This document shows positions 1 to 6,512 of a stretch of DNA of 29,971 nucleotides, one piece after another (the first letter of the stretch is position 1; each line of letters begins with the position of its first letter). Under the pieces are notes generated by a model. That model was not told the origin of the DNA. It saw nothing but the letters and a program-made list of their open reading frames with translations, and ran no database searches. A program made the position numbers and the translations under genes. Where the stretch lies: the NCBI GenBank assembly GCA_002361655.1, contig DETM01000019.1, positions 1-29,971 of the forward strand, written 5' to 3'. Source of the DNA: Prevotella sp. UBA3288 (lineage in GTDB: Bacteria > Bacteroidota > Bacteroidia > Bacteroidales > Bacteroidaceae).

Positions 1-25
1 CGTTGGTGCCGTGATAGAGTATCAT
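1..25 (-). CDS. DUF3990-family protein, N-terminal fragment only (gene runs off the window)
   Basis: Only the first eight codons are inside the window; they read MILYHGTN. That opening is typical of DUF3990 proteins, which have been grouped with the ADP-ribosyltransferase fold (family knowledge recalled, not checked). The ATG overlaps the stop of the upstream DUF3791 gene as ATGA, so the two are translationally coupled, and the DUF3791-DUF3990 pairing is itself recurrent in gut Firmicutes and Bacteroidota. The pairing suggests a toxin-antitoxin-like or modification module, but that is inference. The eight residues and the neighbour are the only evidence. Confidence 0.6.
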
Positions 26-237
26 GACAGTGTCCCTCCATTCTTTTGGCAGACGATGAGCAGGTCATCGACCGTCTCATCCATCGACTGCAGGTGTTCC
101 ACGTCGAAGAATTCGATAAGGAATGCCAGCCCTTTGTGTTCGTGCAGGTAGCGGAACGCCGCCTGCCGCGTCATGGAGAAACGCTGGGCGAAAGCCTGAA
201 TGCTGGCCGTGAGATAGGGAATCTCGTACTTGCTCAT
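22..237 (-). CDS. DUF3791 domain protein (small partner of a DUF3990 gene)
   Basis: A 71-residue acidic protein starting MSKYEIPYLT. Its pattern is the one seen in DUF3791: a helix, then an HTH-like segment (SMTRQAAFRYLHEHKG, residues 21-36), then FLIEFFDVEHLQSMDETVDDL. The frame stays open upstream to an ATG at 387, but that start lies before the predicted promoter, and residues upstream of MSKYE do not look like the family, so 237 is chosen. It overlaps the next gene by 4 bp (ATGA). The predicted mRNA has a leader of about 110 nt with a perfect palindrome at its start. The function is unknown; an antitoxin or DNA-binding autoregulator role is inferred from size, HTH-like segment and pairing. 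Confidence 0.75.
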   Translation of the reverse strand: MSKYEIPYLTASIQAFAQRFSMTRQAAFRYLHEHKGLAFLIEFFDVEHLQSMDETVDDLLIVCQKNGGTLS

Positions 238-340
238 ATCTTCAAATGTTTTTAATACGTATTTATGTGAAATTCCGCTGCAAGGACGGTGCAAACCGAG
301 TGCAGAGAGCTCGCTCTTTGCCGAGGTGCAGCCCGTTCTC

Positions 341-355
341 GCACAAATTTTGTGC
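341..355. promoter_or_regulatory. Perfect palindrome on the predicted start site, candidate operator
   Basis: The arms GCACAAA and TTTGTGC flank a single central T. The site abuts the minus-strand -7 element and covers the predicted transcription start, the position where a repressor such as an antitoxin would block initiation. The binding role is inferred from position and symmetry alone. Confidence 0.45.
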
Positions 356-362
356 AAAGTTA
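355..362 (-). promoter_or_regulatory. -7 element of the DUF3791/DUF3990 operon
   Basis: On the minus strand the bases read TAACTTTG, matching the Bacteroidota -7 consensus TAnnTTTG. No convincing -33 TTTG was found at the usual 19-21 bp spacing. Transcription should start near 346-350, inside the palindrome at 341-355. Confidence 0.55.
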
Positions 363-534
363 CGAACTTTCCATGAAAATTGTTCACGGAGGATGCTTTT
401 TTTAGTCATTTTTACCGATTTAATCATATAAGTCTGCATGAGAGGCGCCGGATTCCAGAAAAACGGGCTGCAACAGGGGCGGTGAACTCAAAATTAGAAT
501 AAACTTTACGATCCATTCCGTGAAGCGATATTCT
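363..534. other. Intergenic stretch between divergent units, nothing recognised
   Basis: This AT-rich gap separates the DUF3791 promoter from the methyltransferase promoter. I see no open frame with family resemblance, no tRNA and no strong hairpin. It contains a GC-rich patch near 440-485 without symmetry. Confidence 0.5.
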
Positions 535-566
535 TTTGGTGGTTTGGAAAATAATCCGTACCTTTG
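535..566 (+). promoter_or_regulatory. Promoter of the SpoU methyltransferase gene
   Basis: A -33 element TTTG (535-538) and a -7 element TACCTTTG (559-566) are separated by 20 bp, the normal Bacteroidota spacing. The ATG at 573 follows only 6 nt after the -7 element, so transcription should begin at or next to the start codon. Confidence 0.7.
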
Positions 567-572
567 CAGGCG

Positions 573-1103
573 ATGAGAAAACTACGGACGATAGAGATGC
601 AACGGCTCTCGGTGGAGGAGTTTCAGTCGGCAGCGAAGATGCCGCTGGTAGTGGTGATGGACGATGTGCGTTCGATGCACAACGTGGGCAGTGTGCTGCG
701 CACGGCCGACGCCTTCCGGCTGGAGGCTGTCTACCTGTGCGGCATCACGGGCTGTCCGCCCCACAGCGAGATACACAAGACGGCGCTGGGTGCCGAGGAC
801 AGCGTGGCGTGGCGCTACTTCGCGACGGCCCTGGAGGCTGTAGCGGAACTGAAAGGGCGGGGCGTGGAGGTGCTGAGCATCGAGCAGGCTGAGGGTTCAA
901 CGCAACTTCCCCGGTTCCATGCAGAACCGGGGAAGCGCTATGCCGTTGTGTTGGGCAACGAGGTGAAGGGTGTCCACCAGGAAGTGATCGATGCGTCAGA
1001 CGGTTGTCTGGAGATTCCGCAGTTCGGCACGAAACACTCGATGAATGTGTCGGTGACGGCGGGCATCGTGATCTATCACTTCGCCAGCGACCTGATTTTC
1101 TGA
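573..1103 (+). CDS. TrmH/SpoU family RNA methyltransferase
   Basis: A 176-residue SPOUT-fold enzyme expected to methylate a ribose 2'-OH in tRNA or rRNA using S-adenosylmethionine. The three SpoU motifs are present in order: NVGSVLRTADAF (about residues 34-45), VLGNEVKGV (about 129-137), and IPQFGTKHSMNVSVTAG (about 149-165), which forms the knotted cofactor site. It is a minimal SpoU domain without the N-terminal substrate-binding domain of RlmB, so the target RNA cannot be named. The ATG at 573 is chosen because an upstream TTG lies inside the -7 element. The stop codon opens a 21-nt tandem repeat shared with the 3' end of the convergent rubredoxin gene. Confidence 0.88.
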   Translation: MRKLRTIEMQRLSVEEFQSAAKMPLVVVMDDVRSMHNVGSVLRTADAFRLEAVYLCGITGCPPHSEIHKTALGAEDSVAWRYFATALEAVAELKGRGVEVLSIEQAEGSTQLPRFHAEPGKRYAVVLGNEVKGVHQEVIDASDGCLEIPQFGTKHSMNVSVTAGIVIYHFASDLIF

Positions 1104-1183
1104 TGCAGCGACTTTGTCTTCTGATGCAGCGACTTTGTCTTCTGACTCAGGGAATTTAGTCTTCTGACTCAGAGAAGTCGCCC
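1098..1183. repeat. 21-nt tandem repeat across the convergent 3' ends of the methyltransferase and rubredoxin genes
   Basis: Two identical 21-nt units lie at 1098-1118 and 1119-1139. Two diverged units follow, at 1140-1161 (22 nt) and from 1162. Each begins TTCTGA, so the methyltransferase stop codon is copied several times. On the minus strand the diverged units encode the rubredoxin tail ESED and its stop. No terminator hairpin is visible here. Confidence 0.85.
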
Positions 1184-1320
1184 TTGCCTACCCCACAGAT
1201 GGGGCACACCCAATCTTCGGGGATGTCTTCGAATGCCGTACCGGGAGCAATGCCTCCATCGGGGTCACCTACTGCGGGGTCATAGACGTAGCCGCAAACA
1301 TCACATACATACTTTTTCAT
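1156..1320 (-). CDS. Rubredoxin
   Basis: A 54-residue small iron protein carrying one Fe(SCys)4 centre, acting as a one-electron carrier in the cytoplasm. The protein has both canonical knuckles, CDVCG (Cys6, Cys9) and CPICG (Cys39, Cys42), the usual [18 protein letters not shown] loop and the [10 protein letters not shown] stretch. Length is normal for the family. Its ATG overlaps the stop of the glycosyltransferase gene by 4 bp (ATGA), so it is the last gene of the DUF4254-GT9 operon. The likely partner is the flavodiiron protein at 11595-12770 (inference). The last coding bases form part of a tandem repeat; without a one-base difference in one unit the frame would continue as a repetitive tail. 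Confidence 0.96.
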   Translation of the reverse strand: MKKYVCDVCGYVYDPAVGDPDGGIAPGTAFEDIPEDWVCPICGVGKGDFSESED

Positions 1321-2384
1321 AATTCTGACATTTGTTTAGTTAATAATACGGATATCTTGTCTACAATGGTTTCCGGTTTGATGCCCGTCAGACAGCGGTA
1401 GTCGCCATACTGGCAGGGCTTCTTGCCGTAGATGCTGCACGGACGGCAGTCCATGTCGAGTTGTACGGCGTTGTCGATGCTCTGATGCCACCCCATGAAG
1501 CCGGCCATGGGATGGGTGGCTCCCCAGACCGACACCACTGGGATGCCGGTGAGCGACGCCATGTGCATATTGGCCGAGTCCATAGACAGCATCACGTCGA
1601 GGTGGGCCATGAGTATCAGTTCCTGGCGCATGGTGTCGAGATGCCATCCCACGTTGGTGCACTGTGGCATGGCCTGTGCCCACTGGGGGAAATACTGGTT
1701 TTCCTGTTCGCCGCGACCGAAGAGGAAGATGCGGCAGTGCGGATAGCGCTCGGTCAGCCGGCGTACGACCTGCTCCATCAGGTGGGGCGGATAGACCTTG
1801 CCGATGTGGGCTGCAAAGGGTGCGATGCCTATCCACTGTTCGCCGGTGTGCTTCTCGCCGATAGCCTCGGGCAGTGTGCTCAGATAGCCGCCTTCGTCCT
1901 GGAAGATGGAGCGGAAGTCGTTGTGGTCGATGGGGAATCCCAGTTTGGCAAAGACCTCGGCATAGTTCTCGAACGACGATGGCATGGGCTGCTTCTGTTT
2001 GTTTGACGGCTTGACCAGTTGCTTGCGCAGTCGGCGGTGCTTGTCGATATGCTTCACCTTGAAGTGGCCCAGGTTGAAGCGCAGCCGCAGATATTCGGAG
2101 CGGAGCACGGCGTGCAGGTCGGCCACGTGGGTAAACTGCTTGGCCGCCAGTCGGCGGTAGAGGGCGTTGAGCCCTTTGAAGCCTTTGTATTCTCCCTTTA
2201 GGTCGGCCTCCATGAAGTTGACGTTAGGCGCCAGGTTTTCGAAGAAGGTACGGGCGAAGGGACGGCTGAGCATAGTGATACGCACATCGGGGTAGCGTCT
2301 GGCCACTGCCCATACGATGGGCACCGTCATTGCGACATCGCCCAAGGCTGAAAAGCGTATCACGAGTATATGCTGATGCTTCAC
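1317..2384 (-). CDS. Glycosyltransferase family 9 protein (heptosyltransferase-like)
   Basis: A 355-residue enzyme of the GT-B fold, expected to transfer a heptose or similar sugar onto the lipopolysaccharide core at the inner face of the cytoplasmic membrane. The N-terminus [19 protein letters not shown] is the GT9 signature (about residues 6-24). The C-terminal half has the donor-site motifs [17 protein letters not shown] and [31 protein letters not shown] sequence, of which DSANMHMA is the best-conserved part. The start is GTG at 2384: it forms a GTGA overlap with the stop of the DUF4254 gene, and the reading frame upstream is that gene. The rubredoxin start overlaps its own stop. The exact sugar is not determinable from sequence. 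Confidence 0.9.
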   Translation of the reverse strand: MKHQHILVIRFSALGDVAMTVPIVWAVARRYPDVRITMLSRPFARTFFENLAPNVNFMEADLKGEYKGFKGLNALYRRLAAKQFTHVADLHAVLRSEYLRLRFNLGHFKVKHIDKHRRLRKQLVKPSNKQKQPMPSSFENYAEVFAKLGFPIDHNDFRSIFQDEGGYLSTLPEAIGEKHTGEQWIGIAPFAAHIGKVYPPHLMEQVVRRLTERYPHCRIFLFGRGEQENQYFPQWAQAMPQCTNVGWHLDTMRQELILMAHLDVMLSMDSANMHMASLTGIPVVSVWGATHPMAGFMGWHQSIDNAVQLDMDCRPCSIYGKKPCQYGDYRCLTGIKPETIVDKISVLLTKQMSEL

Positions 2385-2986
2385 CTCTTTTTATATAATA
2401 CGGGGTTGGTGCTGGCATCGTTGTACATCTTCATCTGGCGGTATACCTTCATGTACTTCCGCCCTTGTTCGATGTCCTCCAGCAGTTGGTCGATGGCCGT
2501 AGAGAGGTCGGCCTGCTGCTCCAGCAGCACGTCGAGTTTGGCCTTGCAGCGCCGGCGGTGGTCGTCGGTGGCATCCTGCCGCTCGGTCTGCTCTTGCATG
2601 TGCCAGATCTTCAGTGCCAGTATCGACAGGCGGTCGACGGCCCATGCCGGGCTCTCCGTGTTCAGGCGGGCGTCGGGCTGTGGCTTCACCTCGCTGAAGT
2701 ACTGGCGGAAGTAGGAGTCGATATCCTCCACCAGGTCAGTGCGGTCCTGGTTGGAGTGGTCGATGCGGCGCTTCAGGGCCAGCGCGTCGGCGGGGGCGAT
2801 ATGGGGGTCGCGAATCAGGTCTTCGAGATGCCACTGCACGACATCGATCCAGCACTTCATGTAGAGTTTGTACTCGATGGTGTCGTGGTCGTACGGATTT
2901 TTGATTGGCGTATCCACGCTGTCGGTCAGGTGATAGTCGCGGATGGCCTGATTGAAAATCTTGTTTGCTTGTTCAGTAAAAGTCAT
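2381..2986 (-). CDS. DUF4254 domain protein
   Basis: A 201-residue, largely helical, charged cytoplasmic protein with no signal peptide or membrane segment. The core contains LYMKCWIDVVQWHLEDLIRDP-like sequence, SPAWAVDRLSILALKIWHM and a C-terminal coiled-coil-like stretch, as in the Bacteroidota family DUF4254, whose function is unknown. The ATG at 2986 (MTFTEQANKIF) is preferred; an upstream ATG at 3022 would lie in the promoter's -7 element. The next gene, a GT9 glycosyltransferase, starts inside its stop codon (GTGA). This tight coupling suggests a role with the glycosyltransferase in envelope glycan synthesis, which is inference from context only. Confidence 0.85.
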   Translation of the reverse strand: MTFTEQANKIFNQAIRDYHLTDSVDTPIKNPYDHDTIEYKLYMKCWIDVVQWHLEDLIRDPHIAPADALALKRRIDHSNQDRTDLVEDIDSYFRQYFSEVKPQPDARLNTESPAWAVDRLSILALKIWHMQEQTERQDATDDHRRRCKAKLDVLLEQQADLSTAIDQLLEDIEQGRKYMKVYRQMKMYNDASTNPVLYKKR

Positions 2987-3019
2987 TTGTATGATTCTTC
3001 GATGCTTTGTTTCAAACTG

Positions 3020-3050
3020 CAAATCTACACAATCTTTCTGAAACTACCAA
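3020..3050 (-). promoter_or_regulatory. Promoter of the DUF4254-GT9-rubredoxin operon
   Basis: On the minus strand TTGG (3050-3047) is followed after 19 bp by TAGATTTG (3027-3020), a good Bacteroidota promoter. The predicted leader before the ATG at 2986 is about 25-30 nt. Confidence 0.6.
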
Positions 3051-3089
3051 CCTTTTTCTATTATTTTAAGTATTTTATCCCCAAAAAGA

Positions 3090-3120
3090 TTGGCAGTTCC
3101 AAGAAAAAGCCGTATATTTG
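3090..3120 (+). promoter_or_regulatory. Promoter of the large secreted protein gene
   Basis: TTGG (3090-3093) and TATATTTG (3113-3120) are 19 bp apart. The leader to the ATG at 3157 is about 30 nt and very AT-rich. Confidence 0.65.
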
Positions 3121-3156
3121 CAGACAGATTATATTATATTAACTAATTATTATCTT

Positions 3157-4989
3157 ATGCTTATGATTAAACATTTACGCTTTTTGTTGTTGGCCCTGGT
3201 GGCCGTGGCCGTTTCAGCCAATGTCCATGCCCAGGCAGTAACAATCGACTTCTCCGGTTCAGACAATTGGGGGATAGGTACCACAAATGTGACCGAGGCC
3301 AAGACCTACACCTATGGTGGCTATACCATCAAGTTGACGCCTTCTTCTGGCGGCTATTTCCGTTGGTACGATAGTGGCAATATCCTGTTGGGCAAGACTG
3401 GTGCCACAATTGAGTTGCCGGCATTTGACTTCGATGTCGAGCGCATCGACGTCGAAGGTACGTCTAGTGCCAGTGGCTCCGTCAAGCAGAACATTTTTGT
3501 TGGCGACGAAGCCGTGAGCACTGAGACGACCGGTGCCAAGGGCGTCACCAACAAGTATGCCATTGCCGAAGGCAAGCAGGCAGCAGGCACGCTCTACACG
3601 CTGAAAGTGACCAGTAATCACAACACGCAGATCACCAAGATTATGATTTATAAAAAAGGTGAGGGTGGCAGCGATGAGCCCGAGCAGAAGACCTTCGACG
3701 GTGAGACCGTTGCCGACATTGCAGCCTTCAATGCCTTGGCCAGCAACACCGAGGCCCGTCTGACGCTGACCGATGCCAAGGTGCTCTTTGTCAACGACTA
3801 CAACGGAACGAAAGAGATCTTCGTCAAGGATGCCAAAGGTGCTGTCGACCTCTATAACTTAGGTATTGACGCCAAGGCCGGTCAGGTGCTCAACGGTACT
3901 GTGGTAGGCAAGCGCAGTGCCCGTAGCGGTTTCGTCTATGCCATGGTGAAAGGCGGTGACTATAGCGACGGCCTGAATGTGACGGTGACTGACGGCGACG
4001 ATCCAAAGCCTGTCGTGGTCGGCGTCGACGAAGTGGCTGGTTTCTATTGCGACCTTGTCAAACTGGAAGGTGTGACCATTACCGGTTCCGGCAACAGCAT
4101 GAAGGCAACAGCCGACGGTGCCGAAGTGGCGCTTTACGACCGTTTCCAGTTGAAACTCATCAGCGGCCTGAAGACCGACGGTACCAAGTATGACATCACC
4201 GGACTGGCTTACGACGGCGGTGCTTCTTATGGTGTAGAGTTGGTCGTCACGGGAGTCACTCTGGCCGGTGGCGGCGAAGTGGTCGACGAGCCTGCGACAC
4301 CCGTGGCCAGCATCGAAGCCCTGCTGGGACTGACGAGCCCCTCAGCGAACCTGGAACTGACACTGACCGATGCCAAGGTGCTGGTGATTGACGGCAACTA
4401 TGTCTACGTCCGTGAAAACGGCAAGGCCCTCTGTCTCTATCAGATGAACGATATCAAGGCTGTCCTGAAGGCCAATGCCCTTGTCAGCGGCAAGGTGCGT
4501 GCAGACTTCGAGGTCTACCGCTTGCTGCCTGAGATTAAGGCCAACAAGCACACCGTGGCCGACAACCTCACCGTGACGGAGAGTGAAGAGGAGGCCGTTC
4601 CCGTTGCTGCCACCGTGGCCGACATTGCTGCCGGCAAGAATGTATGCGACCTGGTCATTGTGAAGGGCAAGAAAAAGATGGAAACCACGGATGGCGGTTC
4701 TAACACCTATTATATAGAGGATGGCGACAACAAGATTGTGGCCGTCAACAATGGCAAGGGCCTTGACAAGTTCGAGGATGGTGCTGAAGTCACCGTAATC
4801 GGTATTGTCAACACTGCCAACGACAAGTATCAGGTGAAGATATTCAAGAGTGTAGAGGAAACCACCGGCATCAACGCCGTCAAGGCCGACATGCCGCAGG
4901 GCCAGGCCTACAACATGGCCGGTCAGAAGGTCTCTGACAACTATCGCGGCCTGATCATTCGCGACGGCAAGAAGATCATGGTGAAGTAA
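3157..4989 (+). CDS. Secreted multi-domain protein with OB-like repeats and a Prevotella-type C-terminal tail
   Basis: About 610 residues, with a signal peptide (IKHLRFLLLALVAVAVSA then VHAQA). After it come a beta-sandwich-like domain (VTIDFSGSDNWG to MIYKKGEG) and then three to four OB-like repeats. Two repeats carry near-identical phrases, LTLTDAKVLFVND and LTLTDAKVLVIDG, near residues 205 and 400; a third carries YYIEDGDNKIVAVNN. The last 25 residues (YNMAGQKV to DGKKIMVK) resemble the C-terminal signature common on Prevotella surface or secreted proteins and type IX sorting tails. No catalytic motif is visible. A cell-surface binding or structural role is inferred. Start could equally be the second ATG at 3163; both keep the signal peptide. 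A strong terminator follows. Confidence 0.8.
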   Translation: MLMIKHLRFLLLALVAVAVSANVHAQAVTIDFSGSDNWGIGTTNVTEAKTYTYGGYTIKLTPSSGGYFRWYDSGNILLGKTGATIELPAFDFDVERIDVEGTSSASGSVKQNIFVGDEAVSTETTGAKGVTNKYAIAEGKQAAGTLYTLKVTSNHNTQITKIMIYKKGEGGSDEPEQKTFDGETVADIAAFNALASNTEARLTLTDAKVLFVNDYNGTKEIFVKDAKGAVDLYNLGIDAKAGQVLNGTVVGKRSARSGFVYAMVKGGDYSDGLNVTVTDGDDPKPVVVGVDEVAGFYCDLVKLEGVTITGSGNSMKATADGAEVALYDRFQLKLISGLKTDGTKYDITGLAYDGGASYGVELVVTGVTLAGGGEVVDEPATPVASIEALLGLTSPSANLELTLTDAKVLVIDGNYVYVRENGKALCLYQMNDIKAVLKANALVSGKVRADFEVYRLLPEIKANKHTVADNLTVTESEEEAVPVAATVADIAAGKNVCDLVIVKGKKKMETTDGGSNTYYIEDGDNKIVAVNNGKGLDKFEDGAEVTVIGIVNTANDKYQVKIFKSVEETTGINAVKADMPQGQAYNMAGQKVSDNYRGLIIRDGKKIMVK

Positions 4990-5001
4990 AGATGTCATCA
5001 G

Positions 5002-5046
5002 GCAAAGAAAAAGAGGGTGTTTCAAAAACATCCTCTTTTTCTTTGC
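5002..5046. terminator. Long hairpin, probable bidirectional terminator
   Basis: A 21-bp stem pairs 5002-5022 with 5026-5046, with one G-T pair and a 3-nt loop. The outer arms are A-rich on one side and T-rich on the other. It lies between the convergent secreted-protein and GNAT-like genes and can serve both. Confidence 0.85.
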
Positions 5047-5059
5047 TTTATTTCGCAGT

Positions 5060-6196
5060 CTAGAGATCTTTTCGGTAGCAGCGGTGGCGCCGGTGCTGGC
5101 GGTTCTCCAGATACTGCCACTGCGAGCGGACGGCCTCGTTGGTCTCCATCTGCGGCATGGCCTCGGCATAGCGGAAGCCATAGCGCTGGAACTGCAGGAT
5201 GAGGTCGTTGAAGATGAGGGCGTTGGCACCCTTCTGCCGATATTCGGGCAGCACGCCGATGAGCAGCAGGTCGACGGTGTCGGTGCGGTGCCACTTCAGG
5301 ATGCGCAGCAAGTGCCACCATCCAAAGGGCCACAGCCGTCCGTCGCGGGTCTTCTGCAGCGCCCTGGAGAATGAGGGTAGGGTGATGCCGAAGCCCACCA
5401 TCCGGTCGCCATCCATCACGGCCGTGATGAGGTTCAGGTCGGCTATCTTGATATAGTCGCCGACAAGTTTGTCAATCTGTCGTTCGGAGAGGTGCGACAC
5501 ACCGTATAAATTATTATAGGTGGCGTTGAGTAGTTCAAACAGTTGACGCCCCTTTCCTTCTTGTATCAGTTCGTGGCGGGTGAACTTGTGGACACGCAGG
5601 CCGTAGCGGCGGGTGATCATCTCGGCCACCTTGGCAAACTTGTCGGGCACCACCTCCGGCACCCGGACCAGATACTCCAGATAGTCGTTGTCTTTGCGGA
5701 ATCCCCCCAGCCGCTCCATGTGCTGCGGATAGTAAGGATAGTTGTAGTTGACATACATGGTCGACAGTTCACCGAAGCCCTCGACGAGCATCCCCTCACG
5801 GTCGGTGTCGATGAAGCCCATCGGACCGGCCATCTGGTTCATGCCCCGTTCGCGGCCCCACTGCTCGACGGCCTTGAGCAACGCCTGCGACACTTCTATG
5901 TCGTCAATGAAGTCGAACCAGCCGAAACGCACCTGTTGCACCCCCCACCGCTCGTTGGCCCTGCGGTTGATGATGGCAGCCACACGCCCCACCATCCGGC
6001 CGTCGCGGAAAGCCATGAAGCAGTCGGCCTCGCAACACTCGAACGAAGGGTTCCGGTCTTTGCGCAACGTGGCCATCTCTTCGGAGAACAAATAGGGCAC
6101 CGCCTGAGCGTTGTCTCTGTACAAGTCGTAGTAGAACTGTACGAATTGGCGCAGTTGCCTGAGGTTTTTCACCGTTATGATTTCTACAGGTGTCAT
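5060..6196 (-). CDS. GNAT-like N-acyltransferase superfamily protein
   Basis: A 378-residue cytoplasmic protein. The N-terminal third has VPYLFSEEMATLRKDRNPSFE and CFMAFRDGRMVGRVAAIINRRAN, and the C-terminal part has LLLIGVLPEYRQKGANALIFNDL, which reads like an acetyl-CoA-binding GNAT motif A (RxxGxx variant Q-K-G). The arrangement matches a family of about 380-residue proteins with two GNAT-like halves that is widespread in Bacteroidota and, I believe, related to E. coli YghO; substrate unknown. The ATG at 6196 follows a -7 element by about 25 nt. It is monocistronic and ends just past the terminator shared with the upstream convergent gene. Confidence 0.75.
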   Translation of the reverse strand: MTPVEIITVKNLRQLRQFVQFYYDLYRDNAQAVPYLFSEEMATLRKDRNPSFECCEADCFMAFRDGRMVGRVAAIINRRANERWGVQQVRFGWFDFIDDIEVSQALLKAVEQWGRERGMNQMAGPMGFIDTDREGMLVEGFGELSTMYVNYNYPYYPQHMERLGGFRKDNDYLEYLVRVPEVVPDKFAKVAEMITRRYGLRVHKFTRHELIQEGKGRQLFELLNATYNNLYGVSHLSERQIDKLVGDYIKIADLNLITAVMDGDRMVGFGITLPSFSRALQKTRDGRLWPFGWWHLLRILKWHRTDTVDLLLIGVLPEYRQKGANALIFNDLILQFQRYGFRYAEAMPQMETNEAVRSQWQYLENRQHRRHRCYRKDL

Positions 6197-6221
6197 TTGA
6201 CAAGGAATTAGATTTCGTGTG

Positions 6222-6229
6222 CAAAGATA
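6222..6229 (-). promoter_or_regulatory. -7 element of the GNAT-like gene
   Basis: The minus strand reads TATCTTTG, a match to TAnnTTTG. The predicted leader is about 20 nt. The -33 region is A/T-rich without a clear TTTG. Confidence 0.5.
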
Positions 6230-6301
6230 ATCATTTTTTTAGATATACTCTTCATATTCTCTTTTTTTTCTTGCCTTTTAGCGAACCGGTCGGCGTAATG
6301 T

Positions 6302-6378
6302 GCTCATGCTGAGAGCCTTCGCAGGGGTAGGCGTTTGGAAAAGTGGAAACACGAAGGCTACGGTGAAGTTTTCCAAAA
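6302..6378. other. Structured intergenic element upstream of nrdD, possible RNA or decayed repeat
   Basis: Two perfect complementary pairs interlock: AGCCTTCG (6314-6321) with CGAAGGCT (6352-6359), and TTTGGAAAA (6334-6342) with TTTTCCAAA (6369-6377). A small GTG-GAAA-CAC hairpin lies at 6343-6352, alternative to part of the first stem. As RNA the two long pairings would make a pseudoknot-like fold. The element sits between the divergent GNAT-like and nrdD promoters, outside both predicted transcripts. I do not recognise it as a known riboswitch. It could be a small RNA, a regulator-binding region or a mobile-repeat remnant. Confidence 0.4.
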
Positions 6379-6430
6379 CAAAAACACAACTCACTGATAT
6401 ACAATGGATTAATAATTTTTAACCAAAGAA

Positions 6431-6453
6431 AAGTTCTCCGAAAAGAACAACTT
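6431..6453. promoter_or_regulatory. Imperfect inverted repeat upstream of the nrdD promoter, candidate operator
   Basis: AAGTTCT (6431-6437) faces AGAACAACTT (6444-6453), complementary apart from inserted bases. It lies just upstream of and across the expected -33 region of the nrdD promoter. It does not match the NrdR box I know. Function is inferred from position only. Confidence 0.25.
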
Positions 6454-6467
6454 ACGGATATTTATCG

Positions 6468-6475
6468 TAACTTTG
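6468..6475 (+). promoter_or_regulatory. -7 element of the nrdDG operon
   Basis: TAACTTTG matches TAnnTTTG and is followed by a 37-nt stretch to the nrdD ATG. No clear -33 TTTG is present, which may indicate an activator-dependent promoter. Confidence 0.55.
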
Positions 6476-6512
6476 CAGACAGATTAGTGATAACCCCAAA
6501 AGCAATCGAATT

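Noticed and set aside
238..387. N-terminal extension of the DUF3791 protein from an ATG at 387
   Set aside because: That start lies upstream of the predicted promoter and operator, and the extra residues are unlike the family.
6290..6330. Possible TPP riboswitch because of CTGAGA near 6309
   Set aside because: The other conserved TPP blocks are missing, and nrdD is not a thiamin gene.
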